From assembly GCA_937895705.1 (NCBI GenBank), contig CALBKM010000044.1:74337-138336 (forward strand): a stretch of 64,000 nt of DNA. The letters are read 5' to 3'. Shown here piece by piece: positions 32,933-40,180 of this stretch. The notes below the pieces were generated by a model. It did not search any database, was not told the DNA's origin, and was given only the letters and a program-made list of their open reading frames with translations. Both the position numbers and the translations under genes were made by a program. The stretch comes from an uncultured Clostridia bacterium. Its GTDB lineage: Bacteria; Bacillota; Clostridia; Lachnospirales; Lachnospiraceae. Numbering within the stretch: position 1 is the stretch's first letter; every line of letters begins with the position of its first letter.

Positions 32933-33577
32933 ATGGAGATTTTAGCTTGTATTTTAATCGGTTATTTGATCGGAGCATTCAGTCCGTCGTATCTTATCGG
33001 TTTGATGAGCGGGTACGACATCCGGAAGAAAGGCTCCGGAAATGCGGGAGCGTCCAACGTTATTATCTTAAAAGGAAAGGCAGTTGGCGCATTCTGTGCG
33101 ATTCTTGATATTGCAAAGGCTTGTCTTGCACTTTGGATTACCCGGAAGTTATTTCCGCATTTTGATTATGCGTTCCCGATTACCGGTACGTCCTGTATTT
33201 TAGGTCATATTTTCCCGTTTTACATGAAGTTTCGCGGAGGAAAAGGGCTGGCTTGCCTCGGTGGAGTGGTGCTTATGACCGATGTGCGGTTGTTTTTGAT
33301 TATGATATCCATCGAGCTTGTTGTAGTGTTGATTGTAAATTATCTTTGCGTAGTGCCGATGTCCGCATCTGTAGCCTATGCTTTGATTTACGGCTTTATG
33401 AACAAGGATGTGCTGGGGGCATGTATTTTTATGATTGCTGCGGTGGTAATGCTGTTCAAGCACATGGATAACTTACAACGTATCAAAAACGGGACGGAAG
33501 TGCATTTCAGTTATCTATGGAATAAAGAGAAAGAGATTGAAAGAATCAAAGCCAACGGTGCAACCGAAGGTGAATAA
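32933..33577 (+). CDS. plsY: Glycerol-3-phosphate acyltransferase PlsY
   Basis: A 214-residue integral membrane enzyme that transfers an acyl group from acyl-phosphate to glycerol-3-phosphate, the first step of phosphatidic acid synthesis. The motifs are in place: GSGNAGASN (34-42), GHIFPFYMKFRGGKG (the second signature) and KHMDNLQRIKNGTE (the third). About seven helices are predicted. GGGGAGG sets the start at 32933. It stands alone between a HAD gene and a terminator at 33582. The partner PlsX is not in the window. Confidence 0.95.
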   Translation: MEILACILIGYLIGAFSPSYLIGLMSGYDIRKKGSGNAGASNVIILKGKAVGAFCAILDIAKACLALWITRKLFPHFDYAFPITGTSCILGHIFPFYMKFRGGKGLACLGGVVLMTDVRLFLIMISIELVVVLIVNYLCVVPMSASVAYALIYGFMNKDVLGACIFMIAAVVMLFKHMDNLQRIKNGTEVHFSYLWNKEKEIERIKANGATEGE

Positions 33578-33581
33578 AAGT

Positions 33582-33612
33582 AACGGGCTGTCGCTTGACG
33601 ACAGCCCGTTTT
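33582..33612 (+). terminator. Terminator after plsY
   Basis: AACGGGCTGTCG (33582-33593) pairs perfectly with CGACAGCCCGTT (33599-33610) around a 5-base loop and ends in a short T run. Confidence 0.85.
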
Positions 33613-33685
33613 GTGTACAGGTAAAGAGAAAACGTTCCTGCTCCCTACACTTTAAAAAGATTTTATGAAATGATACAGTTACTAC

Positions 33686-33715
33686 TTGACAAATCATATA
33701 TGCTGTGTATATACT
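33686..33715 (+). promoter_or_regulatory. Promoter of the YtrA-like ABC operon
   Basis: TTGACA (33686-33691) and TATACT (33710-33715) are spaced by 18 bases, about 90 bases before the first gene. Confidence 0.75.
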
Positions 33716-33735
33716 GTATATATAGACATACACAG
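33703..33735 (+). promoter_or_regulatory. Inverted repeat, likely GntR (YtrA-type) operator
   Basis: CTGTGTAT (33703-33710) and its exact reverse complement ATACACAG (33728-33735) are 17 bases apart and straddle the -10 box. YtrA-type GntR regulators bind GTGTA...TACAC sites over promoters, and such a regulator is encoded in this operon at 35502. The assignment is inferred. Confidence 0.6.
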
Positions 33736-33806
33736 TTGAAGGCGTAATTTGTAAAAGGATTGCGGTGAGGAAACAAGAAGGTTTGGGAGGGAAGAAGGAG
33801 ATAGTT

Positions 33807-34673
33807 ATGAGTACGGTTCTGGATGTGAAAATTCCCCGACTGCAGAGGGATGGGTTTGCGTTAAAAGAGATTGATTTTTCGGTAGAGGCCGGTTATTTGA
33901 CTGCACTCCTGGGTGTAAACGGTGCCGGTAAGACGACGCTGTTGTCTGCAATTTCCGGGCTTTTGCCGTTGCCGGAGGAGGCTGAGGTGCGTATCGGTGG
34001 ATATTCTCTCCGTGAGAATGAGAAGGATGCAAAGGAATGTATGGGCTTTGTATTTGACGAAATGCCTTTTGACGAAGGGATGTCTCCGCTTCTCACAGGG
34101 CAGATGTACGGTCCGTATTACCGGAACTGGGATATGGAGAAGTATCTGGCTTATCTGGAGCGGTTTGAGATTCCGAAAAAGCGGACGATTCGTAAGTTGT
34201 CCAAGGGTATGAAGATGAAGTTTCAGCTGGCTTTTGCTTTGTCCCACGGGGCAATGTTTTTGATTATGGATGAGCCGGCGGCATCCATGGACCCGGTGTT
34301 CCGGGATGAGTTTATGGAAGTGTTAAGTGAAGTATTAGAGGGTGAGGATTGTGGGATTCTGCTTTCTTCCCAGCTTGTTTCGGAACTTGAAGCAAAGGCG
34401 GATTATACATTGATGCTGCATCAGGGAGAGCAGATATTTTGTGACAGCACGGAGAATGTTTTGGACAATTTTTTGTTGGTGAAGGGAAGGTATGAGTTGT
34501 TCCCGTATATGAAGAGTCGTATTTTAGGAGAGCGTTTGTCCGAGTTTTCGGCGGAAGGTTTGATACGAAATGACGGAGATCCGGTTCGGCTGGATTTGGA
34601 GTGCGTACGTCCGACTATGGAGGATTTGATGTATTACATAAAGCAGGGTGTGGTAAAGAAAGGAATGGTGTAA
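33807..34673 (+). CDS. ABC transporter ATP-binding protein
   Basis: A 288-residue ATPase subunit. Walker A is GVNGAGKTT, the signature region is KLSKGMKMKFQLAFALS, and Walker B is LFLIMDEPAASMDP. The C-terminal 90 residues extend beyond the core. It is the first gene of the YtrA-like operon and probably pairs with the membrane protein at 34675, which starts 1 base after its stop. Ribosome site GAAGGAGAT sets the ATG at 33807; an in-frame start at 33765 is rejected. Confidence 0.9.
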   Translation: MSTVLDVKIPRLQRDGFALKEIDFSVEAGYLTALLGVNGAGKTTLLSAISGLLPLPEEAEVRIGGYSLRENEKDAKECMGFVFDEMPFDEGMSPLLTGQMYGPYYRNWDMEKYLAYLERFEIPKKRTIRKLSKGMKMKFQLAFALSHGAMFLIMDEPAASMDPVFRDEFMEVLSEVLEGEDCGILLSSQLVSELEAKADYTLMLHQGEQIFCDSTENVLDNFLLVKGRYELFPYMKSRILGERLSEFSAEGLIRNDGDPVRLDLECVRPTMEDLMYYIKQGVVKKGMV

Positions 34674-34674
34674 T

Positions 34675-35514
34675 ATGGAGAAAGGAAGAGCCGCGGGAAG
34701 TTATGTTCTCTTTATTATAAGAGAAGGCCTGTATCGGATGAAGACGGAATTGGTCGGGTGGCGTGGTATTGTACTACTGGTTATTTTCGGATATCTGTTT
34801 TTGGATACTATTGCGGCGGTTAAGGAGTCCCAAAGTTTAATGGCACAGGGAGTGGGAGCGCTTTGGATGGTGGTTATATTTCCGCCGCGTATGGGAAAAT
34901 TGTTGTATTTATTGCCCTTTTCCAAGAAAGAACGGACGCAGTATTTGGGAACGTACTCTGTAAGCTATAACGTATTTCATGTGCTGTTGTTCCTTTTTAT
35001 GGGGGCTGTGTCGTGTTTGATCTCCGGATACTTCTTTTTATTGTGGGTACGTCATTTTATACTTTGTACTTTTCCGTTTATGTTGCTTTACAGCGGCGTG
35101 GTAGTGGACAGTATGTCCGCTGCGGTAAAGCGTTCCTACCCGAATTCCGGATGGTTTTTCAGTACGAGAAGCTATTGGCAGCAAAAGGATGACCGGGTGG
35201 AGGGAATTAGAGAGGATTGCAATTCAAGTGTCCCGGAAAAAACAACGATGTCTGTGGAGGAGAAAGCGAAAGCAAAGAAACAGACGAGGTTTGCCGTTGC
35301 TACTGTACTTTGTACAATTATTCCGGCATTTCACGCGTGCGGCAACTATATGTATATGGGGCTTTGCAAACGATGGCCTTGGCTATTATATACAATTACA
35401 GGCCTTGCGTACTTAAGTGCAATCATCGGTTTGTACATATACTGGAACCGGATTTCGGAGGAAATGAATCAAAAGGGAAGTACCGGAAAGGAGGAAGGCG
35501 TATGCAATTTGTAG
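34675..35514 (+). CDS. ABC-associated membrane protein (permease candidate)
   Basis: A 279-residue membrane protein with about six helices and a charged loop (about 165-205, rich in Lys, Glu and Ser). The N terminus MEKGRAAGSYVLFIIREGLYRMK resembles permease subunits of YtrB/YtrC-type transporters, but similarity is only topological. It starts 1 base after the ATPase stop, and its 3' end overlaps the GntR gene. It likely forms the membrane part of the first ABC module. Confidence 0.65.
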   Translation: MEKGRAAGSYVLFIIREGLYRMKTELVGWRGIVLLVIFGYLFLDTIAAVKESQSLMAQGVGALWMVVIFPPRMGKLLYLLPFSKKERTQYLGTYSVSYNVFHVLLFLFMGAVSCLISGYFFLLWVRHFILCTFPFMLLYSGVVVDSMSAAVKRSYPNSGWFFSTRSYWQQKDDRVEGIREDCNSSVPEKTTMSVEEKAKAKKQTRFAVATVLCTIIPAFHACGNYMYMGLCKRWPWLLYTITGLAYLSAIIGLYIYWNRISEEMNQKGSTGKEEGVCNL

Positions 35515-35876
35515 TTTCGGGACAATCGACATTGCCGATTTATGAGCAGATTATCGGGCAGGTAAAAACTGCCATTGTGGCGGGGGATGTGAAGCCGGGA
35601 GATATGTTACCGTCCATTCGTGCGCTTGCCAGGGACTTGCAAATCAGCGTCATCACTACAAAACGTGCCTATGAAGAGCTGGAAAAGGAAGGTCTGATTT
35701 ATTCCGTTTCTGGCAAAGGGTTTTATGTGTGCGAACAGAATACGGACCTGCTCCGGGAGAAAAAGCTGGCCATGGCGGAACGGCATATGCTGGACTGTAT
35801 CAAGGAATGTCGCGAGGCCGGTATGGAGCGGGACGATATCATGGAAATGGTGGAAGTATTGTTGGATTCGGAATAA
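35502..35876 (+). CDS. GntR-family regulator, YtrA subfamily
   Basis: A 124-residue regulator. The GntR winged helix occupies the first 70 residues (LPIYEQIIGQVKTAIVAGDV, SIRALARDLQISVITTKRAYEEL, LIYSVSGKGFYV), followed by a short helical tail, the YtrA pattern without a large effector domain. Relatives repress ABC operons that respond to wall-acting antibiotics. It probably binds the inverted repeat at 33703-33735. AAGGAGG sets the ATG at 35502, which overlaps the upstream gene by 13 bases. Confidence 0.92.
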   Translation: MQFVVSGQSTLPIYEQIIGQVKTAIVAGDVKPGDMLPSIRALARDLQISVITTKRAYEELEKEGLIYSVSGKGFYVCEQNTDLLREKKLAMAERHMLDCIKECREAGMERDDIMEMVEVLLDSE

Positions 35877-35897
35877 GACAGACAGGAGGATTTTGTT

Positions 35898-36713
35898 TTG
35901 CAGCAGCAGACACAAATCGATGAACATAGAATAGCAGAAGAGAAAGAGGCAGAACGGTTGGCAAAACCGGCACTGAAGGTACAGGGCCTGGAAAAGTCCT
36001 TCTTCCGTTTCGGAAGCGGGAAGTTTGCGGTAAAGGATATTTCTTTTACTTTGGAGCGTGGCTATATGTTGGGACTTATCGGCAGAAACGGTGCAGGAAA
36101 GTCCACACTGCTTCGTTTAATCTTACAGAGTTTGCCGCGAAAGCGGGGAACGATGGAAATTGCCGGCTATGATGTGGCAACCCATGCCACGGAGGCAAAA
36201 AAGTTAGTCGGCTATGTGGGAGAGGACTTTTATTTTCTGTCGAAAGAGACACTGCGGGAAAACGGCAGGGTGCTGGGGATGTTTTATCCGGAGTTTGATA
36301 TGGAGCGGTATTTAGAGCTTCTTAAGCGTTTTGAACTGGGGGCGGATAAGTTTTCCGGTCAGATATCAAAGGGTGAAAACACTAAGGCGCAGCTGGCTTT
36401 TGCACTGGCGCATAAACCGGAGCTTTTGCTTCTTGACGAGCCCACGGGAGGCTTGGATCCGTTGGTACGTCGGGAGTTTTTGCATGTGCTGCAGTCGGAA
36501 CTTATGGACGAACGGATGAGTATTGTTTTCTCCACCCATATTACGGAGGATTTGGACAAGGTGGCGGATTACGTTGCCATGATGGAACAGGGACGGCTGT
36601 TGTTCTACGAGACAAAGGATGAGCTTCTGGAACGTCTTACGGGGGAGAACGGAGAGCGCCTGACTCTGAAACAGCTGATGGTAAAACTTTGCAGGGAGGG
36701 GGAGAAGAAATGA
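35898..36713 (+). CDS. ABC transporter ATP-binding protein
   Basis: A 271-residue ATPase subunit. After an N-terminal charged extension of about 25 residues come Walker A (GRNGAGKST), a signature-like SKGENTKAQLAF, Walker B (LLLLDEPTGGLDP) and the switch histidine (STHITEDLDK). The start is a TTG with AGGAGG 9 bases upstream. It is the ATPase of the second ABC module, and its stop overlaps the ATG of the membrane protein that follows. Confidence 0.88.
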   Translation: MQQQTQIDEHRIAEEKEAERLAKPALKVQGLEKSFFRFGSGKFAVKDISFTLERGYMLGLIGRNGAGKSTLLRLILQSLPRKRGTMEIAGYDVATHATEAKKLVGYVGEDFYFLSKETLRENGRVLGMFYPEFDMERYLELLKRFELGADKFSGQISKGENTKAQLAFALAHKPELLLLDEPTGGLDPLVRREFLHVLQSELMDERMSIVFSTHITEDLDKVADYVAMMEQGRLLFYETKDELLERLTGENGERLTLKQLMVKLCREGEKK

Positions 36714-37411
36714 ACCGTTACATAAAAGCAGAGTTTGAATTGTTCAAAAAACAAAAGGCAAATCTGATTATAGGAAGTTGCATAGTATTTGTATTTATGA
36801 TGCTGTTGCTGCTTTCAGGTGTGGGAAGTTCCGTATATTGTGCGTATATTACGTTGGTCGGTTATATGGCGTATCTGTTTTTCAATATTGCCTTTTATCT
36901 CAGTCCTGCCAGCTACTGGCTAAACAGAAAAAAGGTGGTCATTACGACGGAACAGTTGGTGTTGACGTTAGGAGAAAGCAAAAGAACCTATGTGAAAAAT
37001 AAAATCTTTTTCTATGTGGCACAGTATCTGGGGATGGTTTTACTGATTGCGGTGATGCAGATACCTGCGGCACTCATTGCGGGAGAAGAGTATTCTTTGT
37101 GGGGTTTTTTTCTGATTATTGAGGTGTTTACCACAGCCGTATTTATGAGCTTTTTGGCACTGTTTGTGGTGCCGGCCAGAGCATATTTGTTTGCGATTCC
37201 GGGATGGTGCGGATTTTGCGGTGGTTTTATAAGTATGTATTTCGGTGTGTTTACGGAATTATCGAAGGAAGTAGCCGTTGAAAATTTTCTGGGTAAGGCT
37301 TTGTTCGGAATTACGGTGGGAGTACTTGCGTTCACATATCGCTATCTTCGTACTATAGTCGAAGAACGTGGCGGATTGCGGGTAAGAAAGCCGGCGACCG
37401 GAGAGGAGTAG
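36710..37411 (+). CDS. ABC-2 type membrane protein
   Basis: A 233-residue membrane protein with about six helices, starting MNRYIKAEFELFKKQKANLI, an ABC-2 type permease N terminus. It has a 4-base ATGA overlap with the ATPase gene, so the two are probably one transporter. Together with the first module the operon has two ATPase/permease pairs, as in the ytr operon of Bacillus. GGAGGGGGAGAAG lies before the ATG. The next gene (37417) follows after 5 bases. Confidence 0.75.
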   Translation: MNRYIKAEFELFKKQKANLIIGSCIVFVFMMLLLLSGVGSSVYCAYITLVGYMAYLFFNIAFYLSPASYWLNRKKVVITTEQLVLTLGESKRTYVKNKIFFYVAQYLGMVLLIAVMQIPAALIAGEEYSLWGFFLIIEVFTTAVFMSFLALFVVPARAYLFAIPGWCGFCGGFISMYFGVFTELSKEVAVENFLGKALFGITVGVLAFTYRYLRTIVEERGGLRVRKPATGEE

Positions 37412-37416
37412 AATGT

Positions 37417-37869
37417 ATGAAAGTACTGGTTAGCGCCTGCCTGCTTGGCGTGAATTGCCGTTATAACGGTGTTCCGAAGGAGGTTGCGGAGGTAAAGGAA
37501 CTGTTGGAAAGAGAGGATATCTCCTTGATTCCGGTATGTCCGGAGCAGCTGGGAGGTCTGCCTACCCCGCGGACACCGTCGGAGCGAAGGGGTAGTCTTG
37601 TGGTCTCTTCGGAGGGAGAAGACCGTACGGAGGCCTTTTTGCGAGGGGCGGAAAAGGCGTTACGGATTGCGAAGTTGTACGGATGTGAGTCGGCGATTTT
37701 AAAGGAGCGTTCTCCATCCTGTGGAAACAAGGAGGTCTATGACGGAAACTTTACCGGAACATTGGTGTCGGGCGAAGGAGTCACTGCTGAACTGTTGCGG
37801 GCAAACGGTTTGAAGGTGTTTGGAGAAAGTGAGGCAGATATGTTTTTGGAGTATGTGAGGAGGCATTAG
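37417..37869 (+). CDS. DUF523 protein (TudS-like)
   Basis: A 150-residue protein of the DUF523 family. The N terminus VSACLLGVNCRYNG and the late SPSCG carry the conserved cysteines that in TudS hold an iron-sulfur cluster used to remove sulfur from thiouracil. TudS activity is established for some members only, so the substrate here is inferred. Two further cysteines lie near residues 41 and 90. It starts 5 bases after the ABC operon's last gene and may be cotranscribed. Confidence 0.85.
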   Translation: MKVLVSACLLGVNCRYNGVPKEVAEVKELLEREDISLIPVCPEQLGGLPTPRTPSERRGSLVVSSEGEDRTEAFLRGAEKALRIAKLYGCESAILKERSPSCGNKEVYDGNFTGTLVSGEGVTAELLRANGLKVFGESEADMFLEYVRRH

Positions 37870-37870
37870 T

Positions 37871-38098
37871 ATGGAGTGTCCGTATTGTAAAAAGGAGATG
37901 AAGAAAGGCTATTTAAAAGGCGATGGACGAAGTAAGGTTCGTTGGCAGGAAGACGGAAAGAAAATGGGCTTCGTAGACAAAATGGCCGGAACAGGGGAGT
38001 TGGAAGTGACAGAGTATGGATTCGGAACTTTTAAAATTTTGGGTGTGTATTGCGAAGAATGTAAGAAATTGATAATAGAAACAGGAATATCGGAGTAA
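37871..38098 (+). CDS. Small zinc-ribbon protein (DUF6487-like)
   Basis: A 75-residue protein with CPYC at the N terminus and CEEC near the C terminus, four cysteines that probably bind zinc. The core MECPYCKKEMKKGYLKGDGR matches a small Firmicute family that I know as DUF6487. Function unknown. The start lies one base after the DUF523 stop, and GTGAGGAGG lies 6 bases upstream of the ATG, so translation is probably coupled. Confidence 0.75.
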   Translation: MECPYCKKEMKKGYLKGDGRSKVRWQEDGKKMGFVDKMAGTGELEVTEYGFGTFKILGVYCEECKKLIIETGISE

Positions 38099-38114
38099 AA
38101 AGGGAGGAAAACAG

Positions 38115-38342
38115 ATGAAGAAAAACAAGTCATTGATTGTATGGAGTATCAGCCTCATGGTGATTGCAGTGTGCACGCTGGTGCTTTCGATTGTTAATAT
38201 AATGGGAGCTTCCATACCGGATGTATTAATACGGATATTGGGAACTATTGATGCGATTTCATGTCCGATTCTTATCATTGCAACCGTAAAGATGTATAAT
38301 AAAGAGAGAGAAGAAATGAAAGAAGAGAAGACGGAGGAATAA
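38115..38342 (+). CDS. Small two-helix membrane protein
   Basis: A 75-residue protein with two hydrophobic helices (about 7-30 and 37-58) and a strongly charged C-terminal tail (NKEREEMKEEKTEE). I recognise no family. AGGGAGG precedes the ATG. It ends the string of genes that began with the YtrA-like operon, closed by the terminator at 38360. Confidence 0.65.
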   Translation: MKKNKSLIVWSISLMVIAVCTLVLSIVNIMGASIPDVLIRILGTIDAISCPILIIATVKMYNKEREEMKEEKTEE

Positions 38343-38359
38343 TTGTTAGAGAAAAGTAA

Positions 38360-38399
38360 GACCGTTACCTATTTGGATTCGGAGGTAACGGTCCTTTTT
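38360..38399. terminator. Terminator between convergent genes
   Basis: GACCGTTACC (38360-38369) pairs perfectly with GGTAACGGTC (38384-38393). The plus strand continues with CTTTTTA. The minus-strand permease gene ends nearby, so the hairpin may serve both directions. Confidence 0.85.
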
Positions 38400-38428
38400 A
38401 TTTATTTAACTCTATTTGTATATCAGTC

Positions 38429-39619
38429 TTATTTCAGTATCAAACTCTGTACCACAAACAAAACAGCCATAAATCCAAAGTTGATTGCAGTGAACATGAG
38501 GATATACTTCTTTGTCTGTCCGGGATTATGTTTTTTGTACTCGGAAAAGGTGATTAAGCTTGCCAGGGAAGCAATTAAAGTGCCCAAACCTCCAATGTTG
38601 ACTGCCGGAAGGAGGCTTGCGTAATCGGTGGTGAAATGGGATAAAAGCACTGCGCTCGGTACGTTACTGATGCATTGGCAGGACAGGATACCGAAGAGTA
38701 AGGTATTCATCGGTAACAGTCCGGAGAAAAACTGACTCACTGCCGGGATACGTGCCAGGTTTCCGCTGAATACGAAAAAGGCACAGAAGGTGGCAAGGAG
38801 CGGATAGTTCACTTCCTTGATGGACTTTTTGTCCATGAACAACAGGATTGCCGTAATCACAAGGGTGCCCCAAATGTATGGAATGACACGGAATACAATC
38901 AAAATGCTGGCTACAAACAAAACGGAATAAATGACGGTTCTGCCTACCGGAAGGTGATATTCCTCATCGTTTTTTAAAGTCAGCGGCGTCGGTTTTACGA
39001 ACAAGCAGATGCCGATAATGAGTAGTGTTGCGGTCACAAAGGACGGAAGCATAATCTGTACGAATTCGCTTGTACCGATGTTAAAGTAGGAGTACAGGTA
39101 GAGGTTCTGCGGATTGCCGAAGGGCGTTACCATACCGCCTAAGTTAGCTGCAATGTTCTGCATAATAAAGGTAAAGGCCATGGCTTTTTTGTTACCGGTA
39201 CTGTTCAGAACAAAGAAGCCGAGAGGCAAAAATGTAAGCAGTGCCATGTCGTTTGCCAGCAACATGGAACCGAAAAAGGTAATCATTACAAGGCCCAGAG
39301 TGGCATTCCGTAAAGTGTGAAGCTTGATAACGATGGTTTTGCTGATAACCTCAAACAGGTGGATATGAGAAAAGGCAGCTACCACCGCTAGAGTACAGAA
39401 AAGCGTTGCCAAAGTACGCAAGTCAAAGTAGCCCAAGTACGCCGTATCCGGCGGAACAAGGATACAGGTAAAAGCCATGGCAACGAGGGCAATGCAAAGT
39501 ACCGTCTGCTTTTTTACAAAAACGGTAGCGGGAGCAAACAAGTGCTCGTTTAAAAAGTCCCAAAGAGAATGTTGATTTCTATGTATGGTAGGTCTTGTAT
39601 GCAGAGAAGCTGTTCTCAT
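38429..39619 (-). CDS. SLC13/CitM-ArsB-type anion permease
   Basis: A 396-residue integral membrane protein with about eleven helices. The segments MLLANDMALLTFLPLGFFVL and NIAANLGGMVTPFGNPQNLY resemble the ion-transporter superfamily that includes the citrate and arsenite carriers. Substrate unknown; a dicarboxylate or similar anion is likely from family knowledge. A GAGGG lies 10 bases before the ATG. The gene stands alone and faces the terminator at 38360. Confidence 0.85.
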   Translation of the reverse strand: MRTASLHTRPTIHRNQHSLWDFLNEHLFAPATVFVKKQTVLCIALVAMAFTCILVPPDTAYLGYFDLRTLATLFCTLAVVAAFSHIHLFEVISKTIVIKLHTLRNATLGLVMITFFGSMLLANDMALLTFLPLGFFVLNSTGNKKAMAFTFIMQNIAANLGGMVTPFGNPQNLYLYSYFNIGTSEFVQIMLPSFVTATLLIIGICLFVKPTPLTLKNDEEYHLPVGRTVIYSVLFVASILIVFRVIPYIWGTLVITAILLFMDKKSIKEVNYPLLATFCAFFVFSGNLARIPAVSQFFSGLLPMNTLLFGILSCQCISNVPSAVLLSHFTTDYASLLPAVNIGGLGTLIASLASLITFSEYKKHNPGQTKKYILMFTAINFGFMAVLFVVQSLILK

Positions 39620-39788
39620 TGATATACCCTCACATTTTTCGAATTATGTTTATAGTTACTATTGTGTATGATGCAAAATGCACACACAAATTCGATTGTA
39701 GCAGAAATTTGAAAAATTGCAAGGGGAAAGATGAAAAAAGGAAGCGAACCGTTCGGCTCACTTCCTTCTTGTTTGTGTTTAATTAATT

Positions 39789-40076
39789 TTACTCTTCAAA
39801 ATCTGCATCGGAAGCAGCGCTCGGGATGTAGTCATCCTCGAAAAGCTCTTCGTACTCATCTTCAAGCTCACCGTCTTCCACGTAAACCGGGTGGAGGTAA
39901 CGGTATACAAGGTAAGCGATCAAAACAATGGCAGCGATGGCGCCCACAATGGCAAATACGTAAAGAGCGGTATTTTTCTTTTCGAACTCTTCTTCTTCCT
40001 TCTTTAAGTGAAGTAACTCAGCAAGCTTTGCATTGCTGGAAACCAAATCTTCAATCTTTTTCATAGCGTTGGTCAT
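39789..40076 (-). CDS. Single-helix membrane protein with acidic tail
   Basis: A 95-residue protein: a soluble N-terminal part with a short coiled coil (HLKKEEEEFEKKN), one helix (TALYVFAIVGAIAAIVLIAYL) and an acidic C-terminal tail (VYVEDGELEDEYEELFEDDY). I recognise no family. The ATG at 40076 has AAAGGATGG just upstream; a longer frame adds 13 residues without a ribosome site. It is downstream of pcrA on the same strand, so the two may share a transcript. Confidence 0.6.
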   Translation of the reverse strand: MTNAMKKIEDLVSSNAKLAELLHLKKEEEEFEKKNTALYVFAIVGAIAAIVLIAYLVYRYLHPVYVEDGELEDEYEELFEDDYIPSAASDADFEE

Positions 40077-40180
40077 AACAAATCCATCCTTTCCTATTGT
40101 GAAAATACGATACATGTTGTTCTGTATTTATTTAAAGTATACCATAGCATAATAAAAAATACTAGAAAAATTTTCTAAAA

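Noticed and set aside
35217..35876. Longer reading of the GntR gene from 35217
   Set aside because: The extra 95 residues overlap the permease in another frame; the AAGGAGG before 35502 and the family start both support the shorter protein.
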